Shown piece after piece: positions 7,553-15,150 of a stretch of 19,353 nt of DNA; within the stretch, counting starts at the first letter, position 1, and the number at the start of each line of letters is the position of its first letter. The stretch comes from Methanomicrobia archaeon. Its GTDB lineage: Archaea > Halobacteriota > Syntropharchaeia > Alkanophagales > Methanospirareceae. Made by a program: the position numbers and the translations under genes. A model generated the notes under the pieces. The model was not told the origin of the DNA. It searched no databases and saw only the letters and a program-made list of their open reading frames with translations. Location: NCBI GenBank assembly GCA_016928455.1, contig JAFGKP010000016.1:1-19353 (forward strand). The letters run 5' to 3'.

Positions 7553-7688
7553 AGTTAGCTCCGCACTTCGCCTCGCATCGACCGAACCGAAACAGAGGAT
7601 CGCGGCCTTACTGACTCTTACAAACAAGGGTTAGTCGGCACGTGAAAAAAGTATTTTCTTCGTGGCAGCCCTTTTTAACTCGGATACA

Positions 7689-8384
7689 ATGCAGCAGAGC
7701 TACGACAAACACGGGTTCTTCAGGTTTTCCGGTGGCGAAAGTCGTGGACTGCGTAGCCTCAGATCCGGTGAAACGGGGATAACTACGGTTGGTAGAGTAC
7801 TCGAGGTCGCGCGACGCGAACTCCAGACGAAGGATCTGGGCAGAAAGCGAGTGCTTTACGGCGTACTTGCGGATGAGTCCGCGAAAGTACCCTTCATCGC
7901 GGGAATGGCGCATGCAGAGCTCGTGAAAAATAGTGTCGTTACCGTAGAGAACGCATCGGTGAAGCAGTGGCAAGGGTTACCCACCCTGTACGTTGGAGCA
8001 TCTGCCAGCCTCCGCGTACTCGGCACGGATATCGAGTTCCCCACCTATGCCGAACTCATCAAGCCACGAATGATGCAGATCGGCGAGCTCCACCGCGGCG
8101 ACGGTGCATGTGATGTGCTCATAGAGGCGGCGGTGATCTCAGTTACAACCGATAAAAGCCCGGTGGATCGAACGGTGACAGTTGATGATGGTACCGGCGC
8201 GATATCACTTATTGTACGAGACAAGGAACAGGGAGCGTTGATCAGGTTCGGCATGGGCTTGCGAGCACGAGGCAATGCGGTCTGCTCGGGTGACGGCTGC
8301 GTATTTATGGCCGAGGAGATGAAAGAGCAGAGCGAAGCGATACTCATACATGAGCTGAAGTCCTTTTTGTGTAGGTATACGTAG
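7689..8384 (+). CDS. RPA-like OB-fold nucleic-acid-binding protein
   Basis: This 231-residue protein appears to hold two OB folds. The first, about residues 25-110, contains ITTVGRVLEVARRELQTKD and FIAGMAHAELVKNSVVTVEN. The second, about 130-215, contains ELHRGDGACDVLIEAAVISV, TVDDGTGAISLIVRD and GMGLRARGNAV. The pattern 'DDGTGAISLIVRD' is typical of archaeal single-strand DNA-binding/RPA-like and tRNA-anticodon-type OB domains. It likely binds ssDNA; a regulatory or RNA role is possible. A GTG start at 7662 in the same frame is also possible. The ATG at 7689 is chosen because a T-rich TATA-like tract (7651-7658) would place the transcript start just before it. It diverges from the kinase gene. 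Confidence 0.72.
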   Translation: MQQSYDKHGFFRFSGGESRGLRSLRSGETGITTVGRVLEVARRELQTKDLGRKRVLYGVLADESAKVPFIAGMAHAELVKNSVVTVENASVKQWQGLPTLYVGASASLRVLGTDIEFPTYAELIKPRMMQIGELHRGDGACDVLIEAAVISVTTDKSPVDRTVTVDDGTGAISLIVRDKEQGALIRFGMGLRARGNAVCSGDGCVFMAEEMKEQSEAILIHELKSFLCRYT

Positions 8385-8401
8385 TAACGCGCGTCGCAAT
8401 T

Positions 8402-8409
8402 GTTTTAAC
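8402..8409 (+). promoter_or_regulatory. TATA-like box of the thiolase operon
   Basis: GTTTTAAC lies about 46 nt before the thiolase ATG. A transcript start near 8430 would leave a leader of about 20 nt holding a strong purine-rich ribosome-binding site, GGGAGGAAGGAG (8435-8446), ending 5 nt before the ATG at 8452. This marks the first gene of the four-gene operon. Confidence 0.5.
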
Positions 8410-8451
8410 TGCGAAAAAGGAAGAGAGGATTAAGGGAGGAAGGAGAGCGGA

Positions 8452-9645
8452 ATGCGAGATGTGGCGATTATTGGGGTAGGCCATACAAGATTCGGTCGTG
8501 CGTCGAAGACCTCACTTGAGCTCTTTGCGGAGGCGACACTGCGGGCGGTTGACGATGCAGGCGTGTCCTTAAAGGATATAGAAGCGCTGTTCCAGGGTGC
8601 TGCCCTTACCGGGTTCGAGGAGGGGCAGGTGATGTCCGCGGCGTTCTCGGCGGCTGAACTCAACCTTGGTCCGATACCTGCGACGCGGTACGAGGGCGCA
8701 TGCGCATCAGCATCGGTCGCGATTAGAGACGCAGCGCAGTGGGTAGCCTCTGGCGAGTTCGAGCTGGTGCTCGCGGGCGGCGTTGAGAAAGCGCTATTAA
8801 TGGGCACGCCGCTGGCCACGCGGACGTTTGCGATGGCCTGCCATGCACCGACCGAGGGACCTGCGGGTTTGACGTTCCCCGGCGTCTTTGCGATGGCGGC
8901 GCGGCGGTACGCGCAGACCTATGGTCTGCCGCTGGAGACGTTACGTGAGCAGATGGCGCACGTATCGATAAAGAACCATCGACATGGCGCGTTAAACCCG
9001 TTAGCGCAATTTTACAAGAAGATGGCCGATTTGAAGGTTGAAGACGTTATCAATTCACGAATGGTTGCGGATCCGCTAACGCTGCTGGATTGCTGTCCGT
9101 TCTCGGATGGCGCGGCTGCGCTGGTGCTCTGTTCCGCAGAGCTGGCACGAGCGTACACGGACGAGCCGATCTACGTGCTGGGTACCGGTCAGGCATCTGG
9201 TACGGCGTTGGCCAGGATGGGGGACCTTACCAAGCCCCTGTCACGGATCACTTCGGCCAGGATGGCGTTCAAACGCGCACGACTCACGCCCGGGGATATC
9301 GACATGGTCGAGGTGCATGATTGCTTCTCGATCGCCGAGCTGATCGCACTGGAGAGCATGGGCTTCTTTGCGTGGGGCGAGGCGGCAGAGGCGACGGCGG
9401 CGGGTGAGACGGAAATAGACGGCAAACTGCCGGTCAATATGTCCGGTGGGCTCATTGGAAAAGGTCATCCGATCGGCGCGACCGGTGCATCACAGGTGTA
9501 CTGGGTTGTGAAGCAGATGCGGGGCGATTCGCCGAAGGGCAACCAGATCGATCCCGTTCCGGAATATGGCATGACCGATACGCTCGGTGGTGATTTCGGG
9601 ACGTTGTGTCACCTTATTCTCGGAAGGGCAAAAAGGAGCAGTTAG
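8452..9645 (+). CDS. Thiolase (acetyl-CoA acetyltransferase, archaeal SCP-x-like type)
   Basis: This 397-residue thiolase cleaves 3-ketoacyl-CoA to acetyl-CoA plus a shorter acyl-CoA, or condenses two acetyl-CoA. Catalytic residues are all present: nucleophile C84 in GACASAS, H289 in EVHDCFSIAEL, and H339 in GKGHPIGATG; the C-terminal Cys386 lies in GGDFGTLCH. It belongs to the archaeal/SCP-x-like branch that partners with DUF35 proteins, and a DUF35 gene does follow after 16 nt. In many archaea that pair sits with HMG-CoA synthase for the mevalonate pathway. Here the neighbours are a 3-hydroxyacyl-CoA dehydrogenase and an enoyl-CoA hydratase, so a beta-oxidation (or reverse) role is more likely. 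Chain-length preference is unknown. Confidence 0.93.
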   Translation: MRDVAIIGVGHTRFGRASKTSLELFAEATLRAVDDAGVSLKDIEALFQGAALTGFEEGQVMSAAFSAAELNLGPIPATRYEGACASASVAIRDAAQWVASGEFELVLAGGVEKALLMGTPLATRTFAMACHAPTEGPAGLTFPGVFAMAARRYAQTYGLPLETLREQMAHVSIKNHRHGALNPLAQFYKKMADLKVEDVINSRMVADPLTLLDCCPFSDGAAALVLCSAELARAYTDEPIYVLGTGQASGTALARMGDLTKPLSRITSARMAFKRARLTPGDIDMVEVHDCFSIAELIALESMGFFAWGEAAEATAAGETEIDGKLPVNMSGGLIGKGHPIGATGASQVYWVVKQMRGDSPKGNQIDPVPEYGMTDTLGGDFGTLCHLILGRAKRSS

Positions 9646-9661
9646 GAGTGGTGTCGGAAAC

Positions 9662-10117
9662 ATGTCGGGAAGGGCACAGGAGGAGCTAGAAAAGGAATTG
9701 GCTATGGAATATCAGGTTTTAACGTATGCTGATTACGAAAACGGGTTGAAGGACGGGAAACTGCTGGGTCTGCACTGTAGCTCGTGCAGGAAAATCACCT
9801 GTAATCCGATGCCGGTTTGCCAGTGGTGCGGGAGCAGGATGCTTGAGCGCACGGAACTGAGCGGCGAAGGTGTTCTGGAGACGTTCACGGTCATTCGCGT
9901 GGCTTCGGAAGGCTTTGAGGACGATGCACCGTTTATACCCTGTCTGGTGCGAACGCGCGAGGGCCCCTGTGTCATCGGGCGACTCGCATATGATACGGAG
10001 CAAGCCACACAGGACCTCATCGGGAAGCAGGTGAAGCTGACTGGCGCGTACACGTACAAGGGCGATAGGTATTCGGGCGGGGAGCGCATCTGTCCGATAT
10101 TTTCCGTTCTCGAGTAG
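9662..10117 (+). CDS. DUF35 zinc-ribbon/OB-fold protein, thiolase partner
   Basis: This 151-residue acyl-CoA-associated protein of the DUF35 (COG1545) family has a zinc ribbon with C39, C42 (CSSC) and C53, C56 (CQWC). An OB-fold follows (about 68-150) with GVLETFTVIRVASEGF and FIPCLVRTREGPCVIGRLAY. In the archaeal thiolase/HMG-CoA synthase complex, a DUF35 subunit bridges the enzymes and shares the CoA tunnel; a similar scaffold role with the upstream thiolase is inferred. The start at 9662 lies 16 nt after the thiolase stop; an internal ATG at 9704 is also possible. The longer frame from 9587 overlaps thiolase and is rejected. Confidence 0.9.
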   Translation: MSGRAQEELEKELAMEYQVLTYADYENGLKDGKLLGLHCSSCRKITCNPMPVCQWCGSRMLERTELSGEGVLETFTVIRVASEGFEDDAPFIPCLVRTREGPCVIGRLAYDTEQATQDLIGKQVKLTGAYTYKGDRYSGGERICPIFSVLE

Positions 10118-10146
10118 TGAACGGATAAACGAGACCAGAAAGAACC

Positions 10147-11010
10147 ATGATCATAAAAAACGTGTGTGTGGTGGGAATCGGTGTGATGGGGGGCGGTTTG
10201 GCGCAGATCTGTGCGCAGGCTGGCTACGATACCGCGATAGTGAGTCGCAGTGAGGCATCGTTGGAACGGGGGTTGAAGAGCATACAGCGTGGGCTCGAGA
10301 TCTTCGTGAAACGCGGGCGAATAACGGAGGACGGTGTGGCCACGCTCATGAGCGCGTTACGAGCAAAAGCGACCACGAGCCTCGAAGAGGGCGCAAAGGA
10401 CGCGGATTTCGTCATAGAGGCGGTTTATGAGGATCTGGAGCTGAAGAAGCAGCTCTTCGGGGAGCTGGATCGTATCTGCCCGGAACATACCATCCTTGCC
10501 ACGAACACCTCGACGTTCCCGATCATTGCCCTGGCGATGGCTACCCGGCGACCGGATAAGGTAATCGGGACGCACTTCATGAATCCACCACCGCTCATCC
10601 ATGGCGTCGAGATCATCAAATCGCTGATGACCGCGGAGGAGACGGTGAAGCAGACCGATGAGTTCGTGCGCTCGCTGGGTAAGGAGCCGATCGAGGTGAA
10701 GGACTCGCCGGGGTTCGTCGTGAGCCGTATGATCTGTTTGGTGATGAACGAAGCGGTGCGGATGTACGAGGAGGGGGTCGCGTCGGTGGAGGACATCGAT
10801 AAGATCTCGCATTTGTGCTTTAACTGGCCGATGGGTCCGTTCCAGCTCCTTGACCTGATCGGGATCGATATCGTGGCTGCGGTGCTCAGAGCGATGTACG
10901 TGGAGACGGGAAGCGAGCGCTTCAAGCCCGCGCTCCGGATGGTGCAGCTGGAACGCGCGGGCTGGACTGGTCGAAAAGCAGGGAAAGGGTTCTACGATTA
11001 TTCTTCTTAA
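10147..11010 (+). CDS. 3-hydroxyacyl-CoA dehydrogenase
   Basis: This 287-residue NAD-dependent enzyme oxidises 3-hydroxyacyl-CoA to 3-ketoacyl-CoA. The N-terminal Rossmann motif is GIGVMGGGLA (10-19). Catalytic positions align by spacing to the well-studied human enzyme: S122 (NTST), H143 (GTHFMNPPP) and E155. The fourth position, usually Asn in GFVVNR, is Ser193 here (GFVVSR), a variant that also occurs in other members. The C-terminal helical domain contains NEAVRMYEEGVASVEDIDK and GPFQLLDLIGID. It is a single-function enzyme, not fused to a hydratase. It follows the DUF35 gene by 29 nt and precedes the hydratase by 26 nt, so the four genes form one operon. Confidence 0.94.
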   Translation: MIIKNVCVVGIGVMGGGLAQICAQAGYDTAIVSRSEASLERGLKSIQRGLEIFVKRGRITEDGVATLMSALRAKATTSLEEGAKDADFVIEAVYEDLELKKQLFGELDRICPEHTILATNTSTFPIIALAMATRRPDKVIGTHFMNPPPLIHGVEIIKSLMTAEETVKQTDEFVRSLGKEPIEVKDSPGFVVSRMICLVMNEAVRMYEEGVASVEDIDKISHLCFNWPMGPFQLLDLIGIDIVAAVLRAMYVETGSERFKPALRMVQLERAGWTGRKAGKGFYDYSS

Positions 11011-11036
11011 ACTAATCTCCTGGACGAGAATGAGCG

Positions 11037-11834
11037 ATGCCACCTGAGGCTGAGGAGACGAAAGCGGCTGTACTGGGAAAGAGGGGCGAGGTCGCGACGA
11101 TCATACTGAACCGACCGGCGGCGTTGAACGCTCTGAACGATCGTCTTCTGAGCGAACTTGAATTGATAGTGCAGGATACAGCGGCCGATCCAGCGGTACG
11201 TGTAGTGGTGATTACGGGCGCGGGCGAGAAGGCGTTCTGCGCGGGCGCGGACCTGACCGAGCTGAGCAAAATGACGTCTGTAGCAGCAGGCGCGCTGTCA
11301 CGGCGGATCCAGCGGATATTCAACGATCTAGAAGCGATGCGAAAGCCGATAATCGCGCAGATAAACGGATTCTGCTTGGCCGCGGGGCTTGAGCTTGCAC
11401 TGGCGTGTGATATCAGAATAGCTGCGGCAACGGCAGTCTTTGGGTTACCGGAGACGACCTTAGGATTGATTCCCGGTTGCGGGGGCACCCAGCGGTTGCC
11501 GCGGTTGATCGGAAAGACGAAGGCGATGGAGCTGCTACTGACCGGTGACCGGATCGATGCAGCCGAAGCGGCTCGATGGGGACTCCTGAATGCAGTCGTT
11601 CCGTTAAACGAGCTCGACCGGGCGGTGGACAATCTACTGACGAAATTACGCGCACGAAGTCCTGTGGCGCTGGGGATACTCAAGGATGCGGTGAATACCG
11701 GCCTGGAGCTCGATTTGGAGCAGGCGCTGGAGTACGAGGCGGACTGTTTCGAAGCTGCGGTTCGAACGGATGATGCGCACGAGGGGCTCGCAGCGTTTGT
11801 GGAGAAGCGGAAGCCGAAGTTCGTGGGGCGCTAG
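11037..11834 (+). CDS. Enoyl-CoA hydratase/isomerase (crotonase family)
   Basis: This 265-residue crotonase-fold enzyme most likely adds water across 2-enoyl-CoA to give 3-hydroxyacyl-CoA. The oxyanion-hole segments are AFCAGADL (67-73) and NGFCLAAGLELALACD (110-125). Both catalytic glutamates of true hydratases are present 20 residues apart: E119 in GLELAL and E139 in LPETTLGLIPGCGGTQRL. This spacing matches E144/E164 of the rat enzyme and argues for hydratase rather than isomerase. It is the last gene of the thiolase operon. Its stop is followed after 9 nt by the stop of a convergent gene, so a shared termination zone is expected. Confidence 0.94.
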   Translation: MPPEAEETKAAVLGKRGEVATIILNRPAALNALNDRLLSELELIVQDTAADPAVRVVVITGAGEKAFCAGADLTELSKMTSVAAGALSRRIQRIFNDLEAMRKPIIAQINGFCLAAGLELALACDIRIAAATAVFGLPETTLGLIPGCGGTQRLPRLIGKTKAMELLLTGDRIDAAEAARWGLLNAVVPLNELDRAVDNLLTKLRARSPVALGILKDAVNTGLELDLEQALEYEADCFEAAVRTDDAHEGLAAFVEKRKPKFVGR

Positions 11835-11843
11835 CTAGTGATA

Positions 11844-12575
11844 TTAGCGCTTATTTAAACGGTTTGAGCCTGCGCGTCTTCTCGCTGATATGATCCTCGA
11901 GGTCAGCACCAGCATCACCAGCGCGAAGATAATGACGTAATACGAAAGTAGTATCTGCCAGATATACGCAGCGATGTAATCCCGGGTGATATAAGCGAGA
12001 TAGATGGGTAAATTGACGGCGAAGTGCAGGCCCATGGCGTACAGTATTCCACGGTATTGACCCTTTATCAGATAGTGCACGGCGATGAGCACGAAGGCGC
12101 CGTGGAGAAAACAGACCAGAAAACGCTCGGTAATGAACCCGCCGAGCAGATACCATGGCAGTGACGCGATCTGCGGCTGTTTCGCGAACAGCTCCGCGAG
12201 GAACCAGATCTCGCCGATCCCGAAGCCCAGACCAACGGTAAACGCGAACCGGTGGTAATTGTCCTTCTTTATCCGTTGAGCAAGGAGCAGCACCGCGAGC
12301 AGCGACAATTTTGCCAGCTCTTCGGTAATCGGGGCATAAAACAGGGTAACGAACTGGTAGAACTCGACAGGATAGCCGGAGAGAATCGGACCAAGCACGG
12401 AATCGAGCGGCAGCCGTAGCCCATAGTACGCAGCGAAAAAGATCGGGATGTAGACCAGGGTGACAACGAACAGAAGTTTTCTCTCGTTCGCCTTCGCGCG
12501 CCAGAAAATAGCGCCGCCGATAACCCCTGCTGAGAGGATCGTTACGATAAGTGCTGCAATGAAGATGCCCTGCAT
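11844..12575 (-). CDS. PrsW/CPBP-like intramembrane protease
   Basis: This 243-residue polytopic membrane protein has about seven or eight helices. It carries the motif pattern of PrsW-type glutamic intramembrane proteases: EELAK (85-89) at a membrane edge, FGIGE (118-122), an H in FLHGAF (H158), and H184 with N188 in GLHFAVN. Related enzymes cleave membrane-bound substrates such as anti-sigma factors or prenylated proteins. A substrate cannot be named; archaea lack sigma factors, so the target must differ. It lies 67 nt downstream of the HEAT-like gene, and that gap contains a 22-bp tandem repeat. Loss of protease activity in this copy cannot be excluded, but the key residues are all present. 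Confidence 0.72.
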   Translation of the reverse strand: MQGIFIAALIVTILSAGVIGGAIFWRAKANERKLLFVVTLVYIPIFFAAYYGLRLPLDSVLGPILSGYPVEFYQFVTLFYAPITEELAKLSLLAVLLLAQRIKKDNYHRFAFTVGLGFGIGEIWFLAELFAKQPQIASLPWYLLGGFITERFLVCFLHGAFVLIAVHYLIKGQYRGILYAMGLHFAVNLPIYLAYITRDYIAAYIWQILLSYYVIIFALVMLVLTSRIISARRRAGSNRLNKR

Positions 12576-12601
12576 TTGCGTGAACTTGCTTTTACACTCT
12601 G

Positions 12602-12645
12602 TGATCTCTTACGTCAGACACTATGATCTCTTACGTCAGACACTA
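12602..12645. repeat. Perfect 22-bp tandem duplication (two copies)
   Basis: TGATCTCTTACGTCAGACAC plus TA occurs twice in direct tandem (12602-12623 and 12624-12645) with no mismatch. The second copy overlaps the TAG stop of the HEAT-like gene; both lie in the gap before the protease gene. The repeat looks like a recent slippage duplication. Each copy holds the near-palindrome TTACGTCA, so a protein site is possible but unproven. Confidence 0.9.
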
Positions 12646-13293
12646 TTTATCCCCGGTCCTGCTTTTGCTCTGATCCCACGTCTTCAGGAATGCTTTCGCC
12701 TTCTTTCGCGTCTTCGGGCTGGAGCTCGCCACCTGCCCGCGGACGAACTCCAGGATCATCTTCTTGTCCTCGTCATCCGCCCCCTCGAAATACTCGTCGA
12801 ATGCCTCGATCGCGTAGCTCTTTATCAATTCCCGCCGCTCAGGTTCATGATGCGTATCGTCGATCCGTAAGAGCCGATCAGTGATCCGTGTCCGTAGATG
12901 CGGCTTTGCACGGGCGATCTTGCCGGAGTTCAGTGCGGCGTGCGATGCGGGAATGACGCTCTTATCGTCGAGCAGCTCGTAATAGGTCTCGAATATCCGC
13001 TCGAACTTCCTGCTGGTATCAGCGATAGTGAGGCGCGCGATGAGGTAAATCGCCTCGTATTTCAGGTACGTGTTCTTACTGACGAGGAGCCCGGCGAAGT
13101 ACTCCCAGTGCGGATAGAGCACCTCGGGGTGCGTCTCGCTGATGTGCAGCAGCGCTTTGAAACTGGGCTCCCGGATTTCATCATTCTTCGCGAGGATGCC
13201 CGCCAGGAGCTCAGCAAGTGCCGCTTTATCAGTAATCGCCTTTTCCGCTCGCTGTATCGTCTCTTTCTCCTGCTCCTTCAACTCAGGTGCCAT
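12643..13293 (-). CDS. HEAT-like alpha-helical repeat protein
   Basis: This 216-residue soluble, all-helical protein starts with a charged helix (MAPELKEQEKETIQRAEKA). Helix pairs of HEAT/armadillo type follow, for example DEIREPSFKALLHISETHPE, PHWEYFAGLLVSKNTYLKYE and AIYLIARLTIAD. The C-terminal 40 residues are rich in Lys, Arg and Asp. Such solenoids serve as binding scaffolds; the partner is not known. There is no signal or membrane helix. AGGTAA lies about 6 nt before the ATG. It lies between a membrane protein gene (85 nt upstream) and a PrsW-like protease gene on the same strand. Confidence 0.75.
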   Translation of the reverse strand: MAPELKEQEKETIQRAEKAITDKAALAELLAGILAKNDEIREPSFKALLHISETHPEVLYPHWEYFAGLLVSKNTYLKYEAIYLIARLTIADTSRKFERIFETYYELLDDKSVIPASHAALNSGKIARAKPHLRTRITDRLLRIDDTHHEPERRELIKSYAIEAFDEYFEGADDEDKKMILEFVRGQVASSSPKTRKKAKAFLKTWDQSKSRTGDK

Positions 13294-13378
13294 TGTCGTT
13301 TACCTAATCCTGACGATTACGATAATTTGAGTTTTTCTCTCTTCACCATTACACTCCCGTGCACGCGGGCTGTTCTCG

Positions 13379-13789
13379 TTAGCACGGAGCGAGCAGATAG
13401 CGGCCAATAACGTACGGGCCTACCAGTATGGTCACGAGCACGAGAATCCATAACCGTCCTGCGAAGAGGTTGTAATCGTGGAGCAGCCGCGACCACGGAT
13501 TTCCCAGGATATAGTGTCCGAAGCAGAACTCGAAGGCGATGGTGAGTGCCAACCAGAGTATACCAATGATGATGAGATCAGTCCCGGTATAGGGTGCGCG
13601 CGTCCTCGAGAAGAACACGTACATCGTGGTGAGGAACAGTACGATGGCTGTCCCGGTGCTGATTTGATGTGCGAGTAATTCGTTCTTCAGGATGGGCCCG
13701 TAGAGGGTGTTCCGGAGCGTGGCATTCACGATGGCCAGAATGAGGAGGAGCACCCACACACCGAGGGCCTGGAGATAGATTCGTTCCAT
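13379..13789 (-). CDS. Four-helix integral membrane protein of unknown function
   Basis: This 136-residue protein has about four membrane helices: LGVWVLLLILAIVNATL, STGTAIVLFLTTMYVFF, LIIIGILWLALTIAFEFCFG and LWILVLVTILVGPYVIG. Charged or aromatic residues sit between helices (HYILGNPWSRLLHDYN). The ATG at 13789 is preferred because GGTGAT lies 5 nt before it; the same frame has a TTG at 13813 overlapping the upstream stop. It follows the metallo-hydrolase gene by 20 nt and is probably in the same transcript. The function is not recognised. Confidence 0.75.
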   Translation of the reverse strand: MERIYLQALGVWVLLLILAIVNATLRNTLYGPILKNELLAHQISTGTAIVLFLTTMYVFFSRTRAPYTGTDLIIIGILWLALTIAFEFCFGHYILGNPWSRLLHDYNLFAGRLWILVLVTILVGPYVIGRYLLAPC

Positions 13790-13809
13790 AGTTATCACCG
13801 CTTCAGTAC

Positions 13810-14481
13810 TCAATCAATGAGTTTTCTGACCGATTCAGGCGTAAAGGGCCCGCCATGCCCGAGATGAATTCGCGTCGGCGCCCGGCTCAGGAGTGCTGCA
13901 ACGCTTGCGCGCACCTGATCCAGGTCATCGGCGAAGATCGGCCAGCCGGGCTTTTTGCGATTCAAGGCCATGAGCAGATCGCCAGCGATGACCTCACCGG
14001 TTGATAACCAGACCGATATGGAGCCTGCCGTGTGACCAGGGGTTGGAAGGATCGTGCCATCAACGCCAAAATCCATTAAGGAGAGTTCACCATCGAGCAG
14101 GATCTCCGGGCCATTGGTGATGAACTCAGGCACCAGCGTCCCTTCCTGTCCGAAGAGGGTGTACATTTTCCCCAGGATCGTTCGCGGTAGCAGCTTCATC
14201 GTCCCGTTTTGGAGCGCTTCGACATCGCGTCGATGTATCGCAACGGGTGCACCGGTGAGTTCCTTAAGGCGATCCACGCTGCCGAAATGGTCAGTATGGC
14301 CGTGTGTGACAACGATGAGTGCAAGTTCTTCTGGCGCGATGCCGAGCGCAGCGAGTGTCTTGAGTATCTTCCGCTCGGTGCCCGGGGTGCCCGTGTCTAC
14401 TAAGATCGGACGTTCACCTATAACGAGGTAGGCGTTGACGTACCCGAATGGTATTGGGACGACGGCCTGCTCTGGAACCAT
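13810..14481 (-). CDS. Metallo-beta-lactamase-fold hydrolase
   Basis: This 223-residue protein has the complete dinuclear metal site of the glyoxalase II-like group: HGHTDH (60-65), H150 in TPGHTAGS, D168 in VIAGDLL and H209 in HLGHGG. These bind zinc or iron and act on thioesters, phosphodiesters or other esters; the substrate is not given by sequence. It is compact, without a flavodoxin or extra domain, so it is not a flavodiiron protein. It starts 14 nt after the nitroreductase stop, with a purine-rich leader (GAACGAAAAGAAAAA), and is followed by the four-helix protein after 20 nt. Confidence 0.88.
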   Translation of the reverse strand: MVPEQAVVPIPFGYVNAYLVIGERPILVDTGTPGTERKILKTLAALGIAPEELALIVVTHGHTDHFGSVDRLKELTGAPVAIHRRDVEALQNGTMKLLPRTILGKMYTLFGQEGTLVPEFITNGPEILLDGELSLMDFGVDGTILPTPGHTAGSISVWLSTGEVIAGDLLMALNRKKPGWPIFADDLDQVRASVAALLSRAPTRIHLGHGGPFTPESVRKLID

Positions 14482-14495
14482 TTTTTCTTTTCGTT

Positions 14496-15011
14496 CTATC
14501 CTGTATCGAGAATCTTCTGATACTCAAGTTCTGATTTTGGAATCGGCGGCTTTGCTTCTGCCGGATAGCCAAAGGCGACGATCGATTCCACCCTCATCTG
14601 TGCCGGTAACCCAAGCACGTCTTTGACGTACGCCTCTGCAGTTAGCGTGTCGTCATGCATCCGTTTTCGTATCTGGATCCAGCAAGAGCCCAGTCCCAGA
14701 CCCTGCCCGGTGAATTGTAAGATGATAGCAGCGATCGAGCAGTCCTCGATCCAGACATCCGACTCAGTCTCGTCGGCGCAGATCACCACGCCGAGCGCGG
14801 CATTTTTGAGAAAGCTCGAGCCGCTCGGCTTGGCCCGTGAGAGCGTTTCCAGTATGGCTTTGTTGGTCACAAAGAGAAAGCGCCAGGGCCTGAAGTTACG
14901 GGACGTTGGCGAGCGCACAGCGGCTTCCTTCAAAAGCTCGATCAGCTCGGGCTCAATTTCCTTATCCCTGTACTGCCGGACACTGCGGCGCGTTCGCAAA
15001 AGCTCAAGCAT
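14496..15011 (-). CDS. Nitroreductase-family FMN oxidoreductase
   Basis: This 171-residue flavoprotein reduces nitro groups, quinones or enones with NAD(P)H, or acts in a more specific flavin reaction. Motifs of the FMN site are RTRRSVRQYRD (6-16) and SPTSRNFRPWRFLFV (about 35-49). A typical C-terminal segment is VESIVAFGYPAEAKPP. The ATG at 15011 has AGGAAG about 6 nt upstream. The frame is open to 15335, but those residues do not fit the family and overlap a plus-strand gene. It probably heads an operon with the metallo-hydrolase and the membrane protein. The true substrate is unknown. Confidence 0.9.
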   Translation of the reverse strand: MLELLRTRRSVRQYRDKEIEPELIELLKEAAVRSPTSRNFRPWRFLFVTNKAILETLSRAKPSGSSFLKNAALGVVICADETESDVWIEDCSIAAIILQFTGQGLGLGSCWIQIRKRMHDDTLTAEAYVKDVLGLPAQMRVESIVAFGYPAEAKPPIPKSELEYQKILDTG

Positions 15012-15102
15012 ATTCGATCTTCCTTCTCTTCTCCCGGTGCTTGTAAGCATGGGGCTGCTACAACATAAAAGGCGTTCTGTGTTAGAGAAGCGGTAGGGGT
15101 AG

Positions 15103-15110
15103 CTATTTAT
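15103..15110 (+). promoter_or_regulatory. TATA box of the 54-aa membrane protein gene
   Basis: CTATTTAT, 48 nt ahead of the ATG at 15151, is a good archaeal TATA box. A start near 15133 would leave an 18-nt leader with AAGGAGAGG at 15135-15143 as ribosome-binding site. The layout matches that of the 64-aa gene at 4692. Confidence 0.55.
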
Positions 15111-15150
15111 GTGAAGCGCGTCATGTAAAAGAGCAAGGAGAGGGATACGC

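Noticed and set aside
9587..9661. Earlier start for the DUF35 gene
   Set aside because: It overlaps the end of thiolase, and the extra residues do not resemble the family; the ATG at 9662 has a normal operon spacing.
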